NCBI GenBank assembly: GCA_040389045.1
Contig: JAZKAT010000051.1
Coordinates: 1 to 63,388 of the forward strand
Direction: 5' to 3'
Length of the DNA stretch: 63,388 bases
Source: UBA5158 sp040389045
GTDB taxonomy: Bacteria; Pseudomonadota; Gammaproteobacteria; DSM-16500
The notes beneath the pieces were generated by a model. That model made no database searches and was not told where the DNA came from. It was given only the letters and a program-made list of their open reading frames with translations. Shown in pieces: positions 25,754 to 35,275 of the stretch; position 1 is the first letter of the stretch, and each line of letters starts with the position of its first letter. Made by a program: the position numbers and the translations under genes.

Positions 25754-26140
25754 ATGCTGCGATTATATTTTTTAATAATATTTGTTGTGCTTTCCTTGAC
25801 GGGATGTAATCCCGCGCCGGTAAATTATGATGAATTGATGACCCACCCCGATATGCTGGGCAAAGCGATGATGCATTGTCGTATGGATAATTTCACCGGC
25901 GTGAATTGTCAAACCATACAGCGCGCGGAAAGTGATTTTACTGAGTTGGTGAATGAACGGGCCAGTGATCCTGTCGCGTTTGGGAAAAAGATACTGGCGG
26001 CGGAGACGAGTATGGGTGAGGCGGAAGCACAGTATCATAAAACCAAATTGGCTGCGGACAAGCAGAAATATGCGGAAGCAAAATTGAAAGTTGATGTATT
26101 GCTGGCGGTGTTAAAGGCTACGTTTACGGAATCGTTGTAA
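25754..26140 (+). CDS. Small lipoprotein next to icmD-like gene
   Basis: The 128-residue protein starts at ATG 25754. Its signal sequence ends in the lipobox LTGC (Cys near residue 18), so it should be lipidated and anchored to a membrane by the LspA pathway. The mature part has a short region with two cysteines (HCRMDNFTGVNCQTIQRAE) and then a helical, charged tail. Cysteine spacing and layout recall the EexN-like entry-exclusion lipoproteins of type IV secretion loci, but similarity is weak. It is 4 bp after the icmD-like stop, hence co-transcribed and possibly an accessory part of the same secretion system. Confidence 0.7.
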   Translation: MLRLYFLIIFVVLSLTGCNPAPVNYDELMTHPDMLGKAMMHCRMDNFTGVNCQTIQRAESDFTELVNERASDPVAFGKKILAAETSMGEAEAQYHKTKLAADKQKYAEAKLKVDVLLAVLKATFTESL

Positions 26141-26158
26141 GCCTGTCATTAAACATTC

Positions 26159-26187
26159 TGTCATTCCTGCCTGCGCGGGAATGACAG
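26159..26187. repeat. Family A repeat, compact degenerate copy
   Basis: TGTCATTCC and GGAATGACA face each other around GCCTGCGCG, a shortened palindromic version. A GTGAGGGGTGAA fragment just after it (about 26202) matches the end of repeat C. Confidence 0.8.
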
Positions 26188-26238
26188 TATTGGAAATGGC
26201 AGGTGAGGGGTGAATCCAACTACCGACGATACGGAAAA

Positions 26239-26706
26239 TTATCGGTGATACGGATGATTGTGAAGAATACTAAACGCCCGATAAATTTGTTCCGCTACCA
26301 AAATACGAACTAATGGATGCGGCAGGGTCAACGCCGACAACGACCATTTTTGCTGAGCTTTGCGCAGACAAGCAGTCGCCAATCCATCCGGCCCACCCAC
26401 TAAAATATCCACATTGCGATTTTCATCACGCCAGTTTTGCATGGCATGCGCCAATTGTTCCGTTGTAAACGATTTTCCTTTCACATCCAGCGCGATCACC
26501 AGACTGCCAGGATGAATAGCCTGCAAAATTTTTTCACCTTCTTTTTCAGTGATGCGAGCGATGTTAGTTTGTTTCAAGCGTTTTTCAGCGGGAATTTCCA
26601 GTAAGTGTAACGCAAAGCCTGGCGGCAAGCGTTTGGCGTATTCAAGATACCCGGTTTCAACCCAGGTTGGCATTTTGGTACCGACAGCAATCAGACGCAG
26701 CTTCAT
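26239..26706 (-). CDS. rlmH: 23S rRNA (pseudouridine1915-N3)-methyltransferase
   Basis: This SPOUT methyltransferase acts on pseudouridine 1915 of helix 69 in 23S rRNA. From ATG 26706 it has 155 residues, the E. coli length, starting MKLRLIAVGTKMPTW. The SAM-binding knot shows DILVGGPDGL and the C-terminus LPHPLVRILVAEQIYRAFSI ... HPYHR. The start codon overlaps the rsfS stop (TAATG), so the pair is translationally coupled, as is usual for rsfS-rlmH. Confidence 0.97.
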   Translation of the reverse strand: MKLRLIAVGTKMPTWVETGYLEYAKRLPPGFALHLLEIPAEKRLKQTNIARITEKEGEKILQAIHPGSLVIALDVKGKSFTTEQLAHAMQNWRDENRNVDILVGGPDGLATACLRKAQQKWSLSALTLPHPLVRILVAEQIYRAFSILHNHPYHR

Positions 26707-27053
26707 TAGCGTGATAGTTCGCGCTGCATTTGCACCGGTTCCCATAAATCTTCAAGATTATAAAATTCGCGGGCTGAGGGTTGCATCACATGGATGACTA
26801 CATCACCCATATCAACAATGATCCATTCACCTTCATGCTGGCCTTCAAAATTAAGATAATTGACCCGCTGTTTTTTAGCTTCGGTAATGACGTTTTCAGC
26901 CAGGGATTTTACGTGGCGAGTGGAGCGGCCGGTGCAGATGATCATGGTATCAGCGATAGTGGTTATTTCTCGGACATCAATGATGATTAGGTCAATTGCT
27001 TTTAAGTCGTTTAGAGCGTTTACAGCGAGGTCTTGCAGGTTTGCTGTAGCCAT
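26706..27053 (-). CDS. rsfS: Ribosome silencing factor RsfS
   Basis: This 115-residue protein binds L14 and blocks subunit joining when nutrients are short. Recognisable segments are DVREITTIADTMIICTGRSTRHVKSLA and EWIIVDMGDVVIHVM, then the conserved EFYNLEDLW end. ATG 27053 is preferred to 27059 because AAGGA lies 6 bp before it. It sits between nadD and rlmH in the conserved leuS-lptE-holA-nadD-rsfS-rlmH series. Confidence 0.96.
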   Translation of the reverse strand: MATANLQDLAVNALNDLKAIDLIIIDVREITTIADTMIICTGRSTRHVKSLAENVITEAKKQRVNYLNFEGQHEGEWIIVDMGDVVIHVMQPSAREFYNLEDLWEPVQMQRELSR

Positions 27054-27084
27054 TCGCATTCCTTTTGGTGGAGTGATATTAAAA

Positions 27085-27741
27085 TTATAATCTACTTATA
27101 CTATATGTGCCATGCTGTTTAATGTAGTCGTAGACACTATTTGGCAACAGGAAGCGTGGGTTCAAACCCATAGCGAATTGATTACGTATGTAGGTGGAGG
27201 AAATTTCCAGCGGCGTCACCGGATGCAGGAGTATGCAGCCGCCTTGCTGTTTATGCAGGTCGGTGTGGTTTTCGGTCAGGCGGTTCTTAATCAAATCCGC
27301 GACTATGCCGGTTTGAGGTAATTGATATTGGGGCCTATGGGCTACCAGCAAATGCGCCAGCTTCAGGATTTCTTCCCATTTATTCCAGCTGGGAAAATTG
27401 AGCAGGGCGTCTATGCCCATGATCAGGCAAAGTGGCGTATTAGGCAGTTTTTTATGGAGAACCTTAAGTGTATCAATGGTATAGGAAGGCCCTTTGCGGC
27501 TGATTTCGCAGTTATCCACGCGCAGGGCGGGTTCTCCGGCGATGGCTTTTTTTACCATGGCCAGACGCTGTTCAGGGCTAGCTACGGGCAGTTTACGGTG
27601 TACGGGCTGATAGGCAGGGATAAAACGCACATGGCTTAAATCGAGGGCTTGATACAGTTCAAGGGCCATGCGCAAATGCCCAAAATGGATGGGGTCAAAG
27701 GTGCCACCTAGGATTCCTATGGGCTTTTGTAGGTCGCGCAT
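27085..27741 (-). CDS. nadD: Nicotinate-nucleotide adenylyltransferase
   Basis: It adenylates nicotinate mononucleotide to deamido-NAD in NAD synthesis. The protein has 218 residues from ATG 27741, with GGAG 8 bp upstream. The nucleotidyltransferase motif GILGGTFDPIHFGHLRMA is at the N-terminus and SSTYIRNQFAMG (the ISSTxIR motif) near the C-terminus. It is downstream of holA, from which it is separated by a repeat C copy. Confidence 0.97.
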   Translation of the reverse strand: MRDLQKPIGILGGTFDPIHFGHLRMALELYQALDLSHVRFIPAYQPVHRKLPVASPEQRLAMVKKAIAGEPALRVDNCEISRKGPSYTIDTLKVLHKKLPNTPLCLIMGIDALLNFPSWNKWEEILKLAHLLVAHRPQYQLPQTGIVADLIKNRLTENHTDLHKQQGGCILLHPVTPLEISSTYIRNQFAMGLNPRFLLPNSVYDYIKQHGTYSISRL

Positions 27742-27752
27742 GGTTTTAGCTC

Positions 27753-27806
27753 CACCCCTCACCCGCCGCCTGCGGCGTCGACCTCTCCCACAAGGGGAGA
27801 GGTGAA
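27753..27806. repeat. Dispersed palindromic repeat, family C
   Basis: It begins CACCCCTCACCCGCCGCC and ends ACAAGGGGAGAGGTGAA. Two hairpins are visible: GCCGCCTGCGGC and ACCTCTCCCACAAGGGGAGAGGT. The second copy, reverse-complemented, is at 62311-62362. It lies in the holA-nadD gap. Confidence 0.9.
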
Positions 27807-27817
27807 GTGCTAGGGGT

Positions 27818-28840
27818 TTAATTTTTTATTATATCATTACCCGACATTTTCAAGGTTAATTGCTGCAGTGCGTCCCAGGTATTGCCTGGTGTGGCGCCTT
27901 TGATGATCCGGTCTATGCGTGAGCAATCAGACAGCATGTCGCGGCACTGGGGCAAGGGGTGCTTTTGTAAAAAATGGCGTACATTGGGTTGGCGTTTTTC
28001 CCAGATACGGTATTTGCTAAATAAGGTAGCTAGCGCTGTACCTTTTTGTAATTGTTTTTGTAATTCCGCCAGCGTCCGTAATTCGCGTGCCAGTGCCCAC
28101 AACACGAGGACGGGTTCCGCCGCTTCACCTTGTAAATGCTGGAGTATGCGTAAGCTGCGTTCGCCATCGCCAAGTAATGCACTGTCCACCAAATTAAAAA
28201 TATCAAAACGCGCACTGTCCGTTACCGCGCTGGTAATCGTATCAACGTCAATGACTGTACCCGTGTCCAATAATAATAATTTTTCGATTTCTTGCGCGGC
28301 CGCTAATAAATTCCCTTCAATTTGCAGTGCTAACAAGCTAGCGGCATCAGCAGTCATGGTTAAACCGGCTTTTTTGGCGCGCTGCATGATCCAGCCCGGA
28401 AGCTGAGCGGTGGCGATTGGCCAGATGGGTAAAGTGACACCAATTTTATCTAACGCTTTATACCAGGTAGTTTGTTCCGTTTTACTATCCAGTTTATTGG
28501 CGGTGATCAGTAACAACGTATCCGCGGGAAACTGGGCGCTGATTTCTTTTAATATTTTATTGGCGGCGGGATTGGGTTTGGTATCCGCCAGATGTAATTC
28601 AATCAACCGTTTATTCGCAAAGAGTGAGCGCGCATAAATTTCGGTATGCAGTAATTTTCCCCAGTCGGTGCCGCTATCAATTGATAGTGAAATGCGTTCG
28701 TCAAAACCCGCTTTGCGGGCGGCGCAGCGCAGCAGATCAACCGCTTCTTTAACCAGCAATAATTCGTCGCTATGAATAAGATACAGTGGCGCCAGGTTTT
28801 TATTTATTTGTTGTTCGAATTGCGGGTAAGTGATTTTCAT
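27818..28840 (-). CDS. holA: DNA polymerase III subunit delta
   Basis: This clamp-loader subunit opens the beta sliding clamp. The protein has 340 residues (E. coli 343). N-terminal YLIHSDELLLVKEAVDLLR is the HolA signature, and the middle part has WPIATAQLPGWIMQRAKKAGL and LALQIEGNLLAAAQEIEKL. The start overlaps the lptE stop by 4 bp. The operon position, after lptE and before nadD, supports the call. Confidence 0.95.
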   Translation of the reverse strand: MKITYPQFEQQINKNLAPLYLIHSDELLLVKEAVDLLRCAARKAGFDERISLSIDSGTDWGKLLHTEIYARSLFANKRLIELHLADTKPNPAANKILKEISAQFPADTLLLITANKLDSKTEQTTWYKALDKIGVTLPIWPIATAQLPGWIMQRAKKAGLTMTADAASLLALQIEGNLLAAAQEIEKLLLLDTGTVIDVDTITSAVTDSARFDIFNLVDSALLGDGERSLRILQHLQGEAAEPVLVLWALARELRTLAELQKQLQKGTALATLFSKYRIWEKRQPNVRHFLQKHPLPQCRDMLSDCSRIDRIIKGATPGNTWDALQQLTLKMSGNDIIKN

Positions 28841-29361
28841 GGGGTAACCGCCATCACATGCTCGGTCGCGGTTCGCGAAGCAAGTCTATTTAACAGATCA
28901 AAGACGATGTCCTGGCGCATTTGGTGGTATAAATTATTTTGTTCATTGCTGCCACCAAGGATTTGGTCTGCTTGCACCGTCAAGGCCTGGGTGTCAGTCA
29001 CCGTTTGTGGTGGGATTAAAACTTTACCCGTGGGCGTTGTGACTTGAAAAACCACTGATAATAACAAATTATATTGGCGGGTTTGCTGGGTGCCACCTAC
29101 GCTTAATAATTGCTGAGTGGTTTTTTCACTGAGGATGTCCAGCACGGTAGCGGCTTGTTGTGGGGTATCAGTCAGTTGTACATCAGCAGCTTTCAAACCC
29201 TGGCGCAGATTGCGCGCCAGTTCGCCGTAAGGCTGTGGTGATTGTAAATATAAGCGTTTCAACGGTGGCGCTAAAGTGATTTCACCGCGCAAGTGAAAGC
29301 CGCAGCTGGCGAGTATAGTTAAGCAAAACAGCATAACGATTATTCGCAGGCGGGTGCGCAT
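28837..29361 (-). CDS. lptE: LPS-assembly lipoprotein LptE
   Basis: LptE is the outer-membrane lipoprotein that plugs the LptD pore and completes lipopolysaccharide export. The protein has 174 residues with a signal peptide ending in the lipobox LASC, directly followed by GFHLRGE, the conserved start of mature LptE (RlpB). The start overlaps the leuS stop by one base (TAATG), and the end overlaps holA by four. Confidence 0.95.
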   Translation of the reverse strand: MRTRLRIIVMLFCLTILASCGFHLRGEITLAPPLKRLYLQSPQPYGELARNLRQGLKAADVQLTDTPQQAATVLDILSEKTTQQLLSVGGTQQTRQYNLLLSVVFQVTTPTGKVLIPPQTVTDTQALTVQADQILGGSNEQNNLYHQMRQDIVFDLLNRLASRTATEHVMAVTP

Positions 29362-31841
29362 TAACTTTCTCCAGTCACAATATTAATTAACTTGCCTGGC
29401 ACGGTAATAATTTTTTTAACCGTTTTATCAATCATGGCTTGTTGAACTTTTGCATCGTTGAGTGCGAGTTCTTCAATGGTTTTGACCGCGGCGTTGGCAG
29501 GCGCTTTGATGCGACTGCGTAACTTGCCATTAATTTGAATGACTAATTCAACATGATCGGCTTTTAAGGAAGTGGCATTGCCTTTAGGCCATGGCGCATT
29601 GATGATGACACCTTCATAACTTAAATCATGCCAAAGTTGATGCGTGATGTGGGGTGCGATAGGCGCGAGCAAACGCAGTAGAATGCTCATGCCTTTATGC
29701 AAAATCAGGGGTTTCACATTGTTTTCGCCCGCGGCCGCGTCCGGAATTTTCGCCAGCAGGTTCAGCAGCTTCATGCAGCCCGAGACGACGGTATTAAATT
29801 GTAAACGCTCATAATCGTATTTAGCTTGTTCGAGTATGTCAAAAATTTGCCGTAAAATATCACGCTGGTTGGCCGGTGTGTTATCCCAATCAATATCCGC
29901 CGCTTTTTTCATGGCGTTTTCCGTTTTGATATCTTCACGGTGTTCATAAGCCAGTGTCCACAAGCGTTTTAAAAAGCGGTGCGAACCTTCCACGCCACTG
30001 TCAGACCACTCCAGACTTTGTTCCGGTGGCGCGGCGAACATAGTGAATAAGCGCACAGTGTCAGTGCCATAAGTATCAATTAACAGTTGCGGGTCAACTG
30101 TATTTCCTTTTGATTTCGACATTTTCACGCCCTGGTTTAACACCATGCCTTGTGTCAGCAAACGGATGAAAGGTTCATCACTGTTTAACAAGCCTTCGTC
30201 GCGCATTAATTTATGGATGAAACGCGAGTAGAGTAAATGCATGACCGCATGTTCAATACCACCCACATACTGATCGACTGGTACCCAATAATTAACGCGG
30301 CCATCCAGCATGGCAGTGTCTTGTTTCTTACAAGCGAAACGCGCGTAATACCAGGAGGATTCAAAAAAAGTATCAAAAGTGTCGGTTTCACGTTGGGCGG
30401 GTTTGCCGCACTGTGGACAAGTCGTGTTAAGAAATTCCGGCATGGTTTTTAATGGCGAAATTGCGCCATCGAAATTTACATTTTCTGGTAAGACTACCGG
30501 TAAATCCACTGCCGCGACTGCACCGCAATCACCACAATTAATAATGGGCACTGGTGTGCCCCAATAACGTTGCCGTGACACACTCCAGTCGCGCAAGCGG
30601 TAATGGATTTTGCTGACGGCAGCGCCTTGTGAAACCAGCAGCGCCGTGATTTGCTGCGCGGCGGTTTTTGAATCCAGCCCATCAAATTGTTGGGAGGCAA
30701 TCAGTTTTCCAGAGTCGACAAACGCGCTTTTGGTGTAATCCCAGGTATCCTTGAGGGGGGTGATGACGGGTTTGATCGTTAAATCATATTGTTTTGCAAA
30801 TTCATAATCCCGCTGATCATGCGCGGGTACTGCCATGATGGCGCCGGAGCCATACTCCATCAACACAAAATTAGCCACATAGACGGGAAGTTTTTGCTGA
30901 GTGATGGGGTGGATGGCAGAAAAGTCAGTCAGCACGCCTTTTTTAGCGAGCACTGCCAGATCGGCTTCCGATACTTTGACATTGCGGCACTCTTCCAGAA
31001 ATTTTTGCAGCGCGGGATTTTTTTTGGCGGCGAGTTTGGCGAGTGGATGTTGGGGCGCCAGGGCGATATAAGTTACGCCAAACAAGGTATCAACGCGCGT
31101 GGTAAAAATAGTTAACTTTTCATTACTGTCAGTTAAAGCAAATTGTATTTCCGCGCCTTCAGAGCGGCCAATCCAGTTTCTTTGCATGGCTTTGACTTGC
31201 TCAGGCCAATGTTCCAGTTTATCCAGGTCATTCAGTAACTGGTCGGCGTAGTCGGTAATTTTTAAAAACCATTGTGGTACTTCGCGGCGCTCAACTAAAG
31301 CACCCGAACGCCAGCCACGGCCATTCACTACTTGTTCATTGGCGAGAATAGTATTGTCAACCGGGTCCCAATTTACTTCAGCGCTTTTTTTATAAACCAA
31401 ACCTTTTTCATACAAGCGCAGAAAAAACCATTGTTCCCAGCGGTAATAAGCAGGATCACAAGTGGTAATTTCACGGCTCCAGTCAAAGGAAAAACCCAGG
31501 CGTTTAAATTGATTACGCATGTAATCAATATTTTTGTAAGTCCATTCCGCCGGTGGCACATGATGTTTAATGGCGGCATTTTCAGCGGGTAAACCAAACG
31601 CATCCCAGCCCATAGGATGCAAAACATTTTTACCTAGCATGCGCTGGTAGCGGGCGATGACATCACCAATCGTATAATTACGGACATGGCCCATGTGCAA
31701 ATAACCGCTAGGATAAGGGAACATGGATAAGCAATAAAATTTCTCTTTGCTTAAATCTTCAGTGGCTTGGAAAACACTGCGTTCATCCCAGTAAGTTTGG
31801 GCATTTTTTTCGATTTCTTGAGGCTTATACTGCTCTTCCAT
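29361..31841 (-). CDS. leuS: Leucyl-tRNA synthetase
   Basis: This class I synthetase has 826 residues, slightly shorter than the 860 of E. coli. HIGH motif: HMGHVRNYTIGD near residue 50. Editing domain: TIFTTRVDTLFG and the later YGSGAIMAVPAHDQRD. A zinc-like CxxC pair (CGDCG, CPQCG) lies in the insertion near residue 430-480. KMSKS loop: KMSKSKGNTVDP near 590. It is the first gene of the leuS-lptE-holA-nadD-rsfS-rlmH series; its promoter should lie in the 82-bp gap after lnt. Confidence 0.98.
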   Translation of the reverse strand: MEEQYKPQEIEKNAQTYWDERSVFQATEDLSKEKFYCLSMFPYPSGYLHMGHVRNYTIGDVIARYQRMLGKNVLHPMGWDAFGLPAENAAIKHHVPPAEWTYKNIDYMRNQFKRLGFSFDWSREITTCDPAYYRWEQWFFLRLYEKGLVYKKSAEVNWDPVDNTILANEQVVNGRGWRSGALVERREVPQWFLKITDYADQLLNDLDKLEHWPEQVKAMQRNWIGRSEGAEIQFALTDSNEKLTIFTTRVDTLFGVTYIALAPQHPLAKLAAKKNPALQKFLEECRNVKVSEADLAVLAKKGVLTDFSAIHPITQQKLPVYVANFVLMEYGSGAIMAVPAHDQRDYEFAKQYDLTIKPVITPLKDTWDYTKSAFVDSGKLIASQQFDGLDSKTAAQQITALLVSQGAAVSKIHYRLRDWSVSRQRYWGTPVPIINCGDCGAVAAVDLPVVLPENVNFDGAISPLKTMPEFLNTTCPQCGKPAQRETDTFDTFFESSWYYARFACKKQDTAMLDGRVNYWVPVDQYVGGIEHAVMHLLYSRFIHKLMRDEGLLNSDEPFIRLLTQGMVLNQGVKMSKSKGNTVDPQLLIDTYGTDTVRLFTMFAAPPEQSLEWSDSGVEGSHRFLKRLWTLAYEHREDIKTENAMKKAADIDWDNTPANQRDILRQIFDILEQAKYDYERLQFNTVVSGCMKLLNLLAKIPDAAAGENNVKPLILHKGMSILLRLLAPIAPHITHQLWHDLSYEGVIINAPWPKGNATSLKADHVELVIQINGKLRSRIKAPANAAVKTIEELALNDAKVQQAMIDKTVKKIITVPGKLINIVTGES

Positions 31842-31923
31842 AGGTATGTGATGTCTCGAAAATATTCTGGTGGACTAGGATACCGCAACTGTCGCTAATA
31901 GCAAACAGCCGCGGTTTGCAGGG

Positions 31924-33438
31924 TTAGCTGCGGTTGCGACGGTTGTTGAAAACCGCCCTGAATAACATGACTGTTACGGCGAGTAACAAGGGGTCCATAC
32001 CAAAGAGTTGCCAGGGAGTGGCGCCCATATAGGGGCGTATCGTGGCGGTTAATACATAAGGCACAAACGGTGGGGCAATATCGGTGATTTTGCCTTTTTG
32101 ATTAATGAAGGCGGTCAGCCCGTCATTGCTGACAAATAACAAGGGCTTAGCCAGTTCCAGCGAGCGCATTTGTGCCATTTGTAAATGCTGGGCTTGCGCG
32201 ATGGAATGCCCAAACCAGGCATCATCGCTGACGGTTAACAAAAATCCACTGTCTATGCGGCGATTGACTTGTTCTGGGAAAGCAATTTCATAACAAATAA
32301 AGGCGGAAATATTGATGCCCGATGCTGACAATTGTTCGGCGTTGGCAGGCCCTGGGAGAAAGTTAGACATAGGTATATCAAAGTGCGAGAGTAATCTTTT
32401 AAGGTATCTGGCGAGGGGGGTGTATTCACCGAAGGGCACCAATCGATGTTTTATGTAGACGGTTTGATCTTGACCTACCGTAATAATGGTATTGTAGTAA
32501 TCTTCCGAAAATCCCGCCCGTGCCGGTATGCCAGTTATCAATGTCGCATGGTGCAACTGGGCTTCATAGTTTAGATTATTGACTATCTTGGTAGCCGCGG
32601 GCAGTGGCACTGGAATCGCACCCTCTGGCCAAATGATGATATTGCTGTCCCAATGGTTGTTGGTCAGTCCATTATAACGGTCCAGGGTAGGACGCACTGC
32701 TTCTGGCGACCACTTGACTTGTTGTGGAATATTGCCTTGTACCAGACTGATTTTAAGTGGGTGGCCAAAGGGATGCGACCAGTTTACCAGCAACACCAGA
32801 CCGCCGATAATCCACATGATGATAACAAACAATAAACTTTTAATGACGCGTCGGTTTTGCTGTTGCTGATATAAAAAAATGCAGTTCACCAGTAAACTTG
32901 AAGTCAACAACACTGCTAGCGATACACCATAAATACTTAGCAGTGGCGCATAGCCGCGCAACCAGCTATTCATTTGACTGTAACCTAAGGATAGCCAGGG
33001 GAAACCAGAGAACGCCCAACTGCGGCTCCATTCCAAAATGATCCAGTAAGCGGGGAAAGCCAGGACAATTTTATTGGAATTCACGGCGGGGAAGTATCGA
33101 CCGAGAAAAAAGCCAGTGATTGCTGGAAATAATGCAAGTATGGCGACAAAACCTAGCGTGATAAAACCCGACAGCCAGATAGGCGCGCCACCAAAAGTAT
33201 GAATACTGATATAAACCCAATAAACACCGCTGCCGAACAACCCTAAACCATAAAGAAAACCGCGCCAAAATGCGCGTTGCTGCGATACATACAGCCATTC
33301 ACCCAATATTAACGCGGTGGAAATAATCGCCAGCGGATAAATGTTGAAGGGTGCGAACGCCAGTGTCAATAATGCGCCAGCGCCAAGTGCGATCGTATCT
33401 CCAACGGCTCCTGCGGTGAAAAGACTTTTCCATTTCAT
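31924..33438 (-). CDS. lnt: Apolipoprotein N-acyltransferase
   Basis: It adds the third acyl chain to lipoproteins at the inner membrane. From ATG 33438 the protein has 504 residues (E. coli 512): about seven N-terminal membrane segments, then a nitrilase-like periplasmic domain. The catalytic triad is visible as Glu in IIWPEGAIPVP, Lys in IKHRLVPFGEYTPL and Cys in AFICYEIAFPEQV. The open frame starts earlier (33498), but those 20 residues have no similarity. It usually follows ybeX/corC; here it stands alone and divergent from the porin gene. Confidence 0.95.
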   Translation of the reverse strand: MKWKSLFTAGAVGDTIALGAGALLTLAFAPFNIYPLAIISTALILGEWLYVSQQRAFWRGFLYGLGLFGSGVYWVYISIHTFGGAPIWLSGFITLGFVAILALFPAITGFFLGRYFPAVNSNKIVLAFPAYWIILEWSRSWAFSGFPWLSLGYSQMNSWLRGYAPLLSIYGVSLAVLLTSSLLVNCIFLYQQQQNRRVIKSLLFVIIMWIIGGLVLLVNWSHPFGHPLKISLVQGNIPQQVKWSPEAVRPTLDRYNGLTNNHWDSNIIIWPEGAIPVPLPAATKIVNNLNYEAQLHHATLITGIPARAGFSEDYYNTIITVGQDQTVYIKHRLVPFGEYTPLARYLKRLLSHFDIPMSNFLPGPANAEQLSASGINISAFICYEIAFPEQVNRRIDSGFLLTVSDDAWFGHSIAQAQHLQMAQMRSLELAKPLLFVSNDGLTAFINQKGKITDIAPPFVPYVLTATIRPYMGATPWQLFGMDPLLLAVTVMLFRAVFNNRRNRS

Positions 33439-33651
33439 AATTGGGTCACGTTTCGATTTAAGATTGTCCAGTGTAGCGATAGCATGGTCGTCCCGCAATT
33501 CTTTGTTAGAGTTTATTTTTCTTGACTGTCTATAAATTTTTGATAACTTGATCTGTTCGCGTTTGTTGCCCGCTTCAGATTACATCACATTCTATGCGGG
33601 ATGTTTTTTTATACAAAAAATTACAAGAAAAATTTACCAAGGGGTTGTGCA

Positions 33652-35268
33652 ATGCAAGCTTACTTAAAACGATTAATAATCAGTTTGTTTTTGTCGGTCA
33701 TGATAATTACACCTGTTCTAGCCGATCCTGCCGCAGACCCAAATGCCCGAGTGCAAAACCTGGAACAACAAATTTCCCAGATGCAGATGGAATTGGATGT
33801 GCTAAAAAAAGAAGTCAATCCGCCGCATAAAAAACACACGCGACATAACAGTAATTCCGTGCAAATGTCGCCGAATTTACTGGCACAGACGCCAGCGCCA
33901 GAGGGCACCTTACCAGCTAGCACTACGGCGACGACTACCCAATCAGTAGTGCCTACGTTCACCAATGCTTACATTGGCAATCCGCAATCTTTTCCGATTG
34001 ACTTGGATGTGCCGGGACGATCCTTTGTGTCTACCGGTCCATATATCGGTGTGCCATTGTTATATTCCGGCGGCAATTTGATTATTAACAGCCCTAGCGT
34101 GAATGAAGATGTAACTTTGCTGAATATGCGTAAAGCGATACGCATGCGCTTGAACGCCTTGGGCCGTCCGCATGAAGATGGCCATTCCCATTTGTTATTA
34201 AGCGGTATCATTGAAGGCCAGGTGAGTTACACCGACCCGGGTAATGGGCCGACGAATTCGGATATTACGCTGTCAACGGCGGAATTAGATGGTTATTTGT
34301 TAGGGCCTAGTGATTGGTTGTCAGGTTTGTTCGCGTTTGCTTATGATGAACGTTCCGGGCCTAGCGAAGGTTCATTAAATAATAATGCGCGGGTATTAAA
34401 TTCGCGGGTTTTTCTCAGCAAAGCTTTTATCACCGTGGGTAATTTTATTGAATCACCCATTTACGGCACGATTGGACAATTGTATGTGCCCTTTGGTACT
34501 TACAGCAGCAACATGATTAGCAGTCCTTTGACGCAAATTTTAGGTCGTACCAAAGCGCGCGCCATTGTGTTGGGCTTCCAGCAGCGGGGTGATAATGCCT
34601 TGTATGCCGCAGGATATATTTTTAAGAGTGATACTTACACGGGTTCGACGAATCGTGTTAACAATGGTGGTTTTAACATTGGTTACCGATTTGCTGCTAT
34701 CGGCATGAATGGTGATGTAGGCGGCGGTGTGATCGCGAATATCGCTGATTCATTACATATGCAGGATAATGGTTTTTCATCACCTTACTTTGGTGGTTTT
34801 GGTTCGGTTGGCAATGGTAATGAGCAAATTGCGCATCGTGTGCCCGCGATGAACGTCAGAGGTATGGTGGCGCTTGGCAGTTCGATCGACTTACTGGGTG
34901 AATATATTGGCGCGATCAATTCATTTAGCGAAAATGATTTAACGTTTAATTCCCATGGCGCGAAACCGAAAGCCATCAATTTGGAAGGCGCTTACACGTT
35001 CGAAGCATTTGGCAGACCGACTTCTATAGCTTTAGGTTATGGAAAATCCTGGGATGGCCTGGCGTTGAATTTGGCGATGCAACGGTTTTCCGTGGAATTT
35101 AACACCTCCTGGTGGAAAGACACTTTGCAAAGTCTGGAATTTCGCCATGACCAGAATTATGCGGAAAGCAGTTATTCAACGGGCACCAGCACCAATCCAA
35201 CCGTTCCGCTGTTTGGTACGGGTAAACCAGACAATATGGTGACTGCGCAGTTTGATATGTACTTCTAG
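33652..35268 (+). CDS. LbtU-family outer-membrane porin
   Basis: The 538-residue protein has a signal peptide (ending PVLADPAA), then a short coiled-coil stretch (VQNLEQQISQMQMELDVLKKE), a Ser/Thr/Pro-rich linker and a C-terminal beta-barrel. It ends in DMYF, with the terminal Phe needed by the Bam machinery. This layout, coiled coil plus 16-strand-like barrel, is that of the LbtU/DUF3573 family of Legionella, Coxiella and Francisella; LbtU takes up legiobactin independently of TonB. ATG 33652 is chosen with AAGGGG 9 bp upstream. No clear Fur box was found in the 213-bp divergent gap. The ligand is unknown. Confidence 0.8.
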   Translation: MQAYLKRLIISLFLSVMIITPVLADPAADPNARVQNLEQQISQMQMELDVLKKEVNPPHKKHTRHNSNSVQMSPNLLAQTPAPEGTLPASTTATTTQSVVPTFTNAYIGNPQSFPIDLDVPGRSFVSTGPYIGVPLLYSGGNLIINSPSVNEDVTLLNMRKAIRMRLNALGRPHEDGHSHLLLSGIIEGQVSYTDPGNGPTNSDITLSTAELDGYLLGPSDWLSGLFAFAYDERSGPSEGSLNNNARVLNSRVFLSKAFITVGNFIESPIYGTIGQLYVPFGTYSSNMISSPLTQILGRTKARAIVLGFQQRGDNALYAAGYIFKSDTYTGSTNRVNNGGFNIGYRFAAIGMNGDVGGGVIANIADSLHMQDNGFSSPYFGGFGSVGNGNEQIAHRVPAMNVRGMVALGSSIDLLGEYIGAINSFSENDLTFNSHGAKPKAINLEGAYTFEAFGRPTSIALGYGKSWDGLALNLAMQRFSVEFNTSWWKDTLQSLEFRHDQNYAESSYSTGTSTNPTVPLFGTGKPDNMVTAQFDMYF

Positions 35269-35275
35269 GATTAGC

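Noticed and set aside
33439..33651. Fur box in front of the LbtU-like porin
   Set aside because: LbtU-type genes can be iron-regulated, but no 19-bp GATAAT-type palindrome is visible; only ordinary AT-rich sequence with a TTGACT at 33522.
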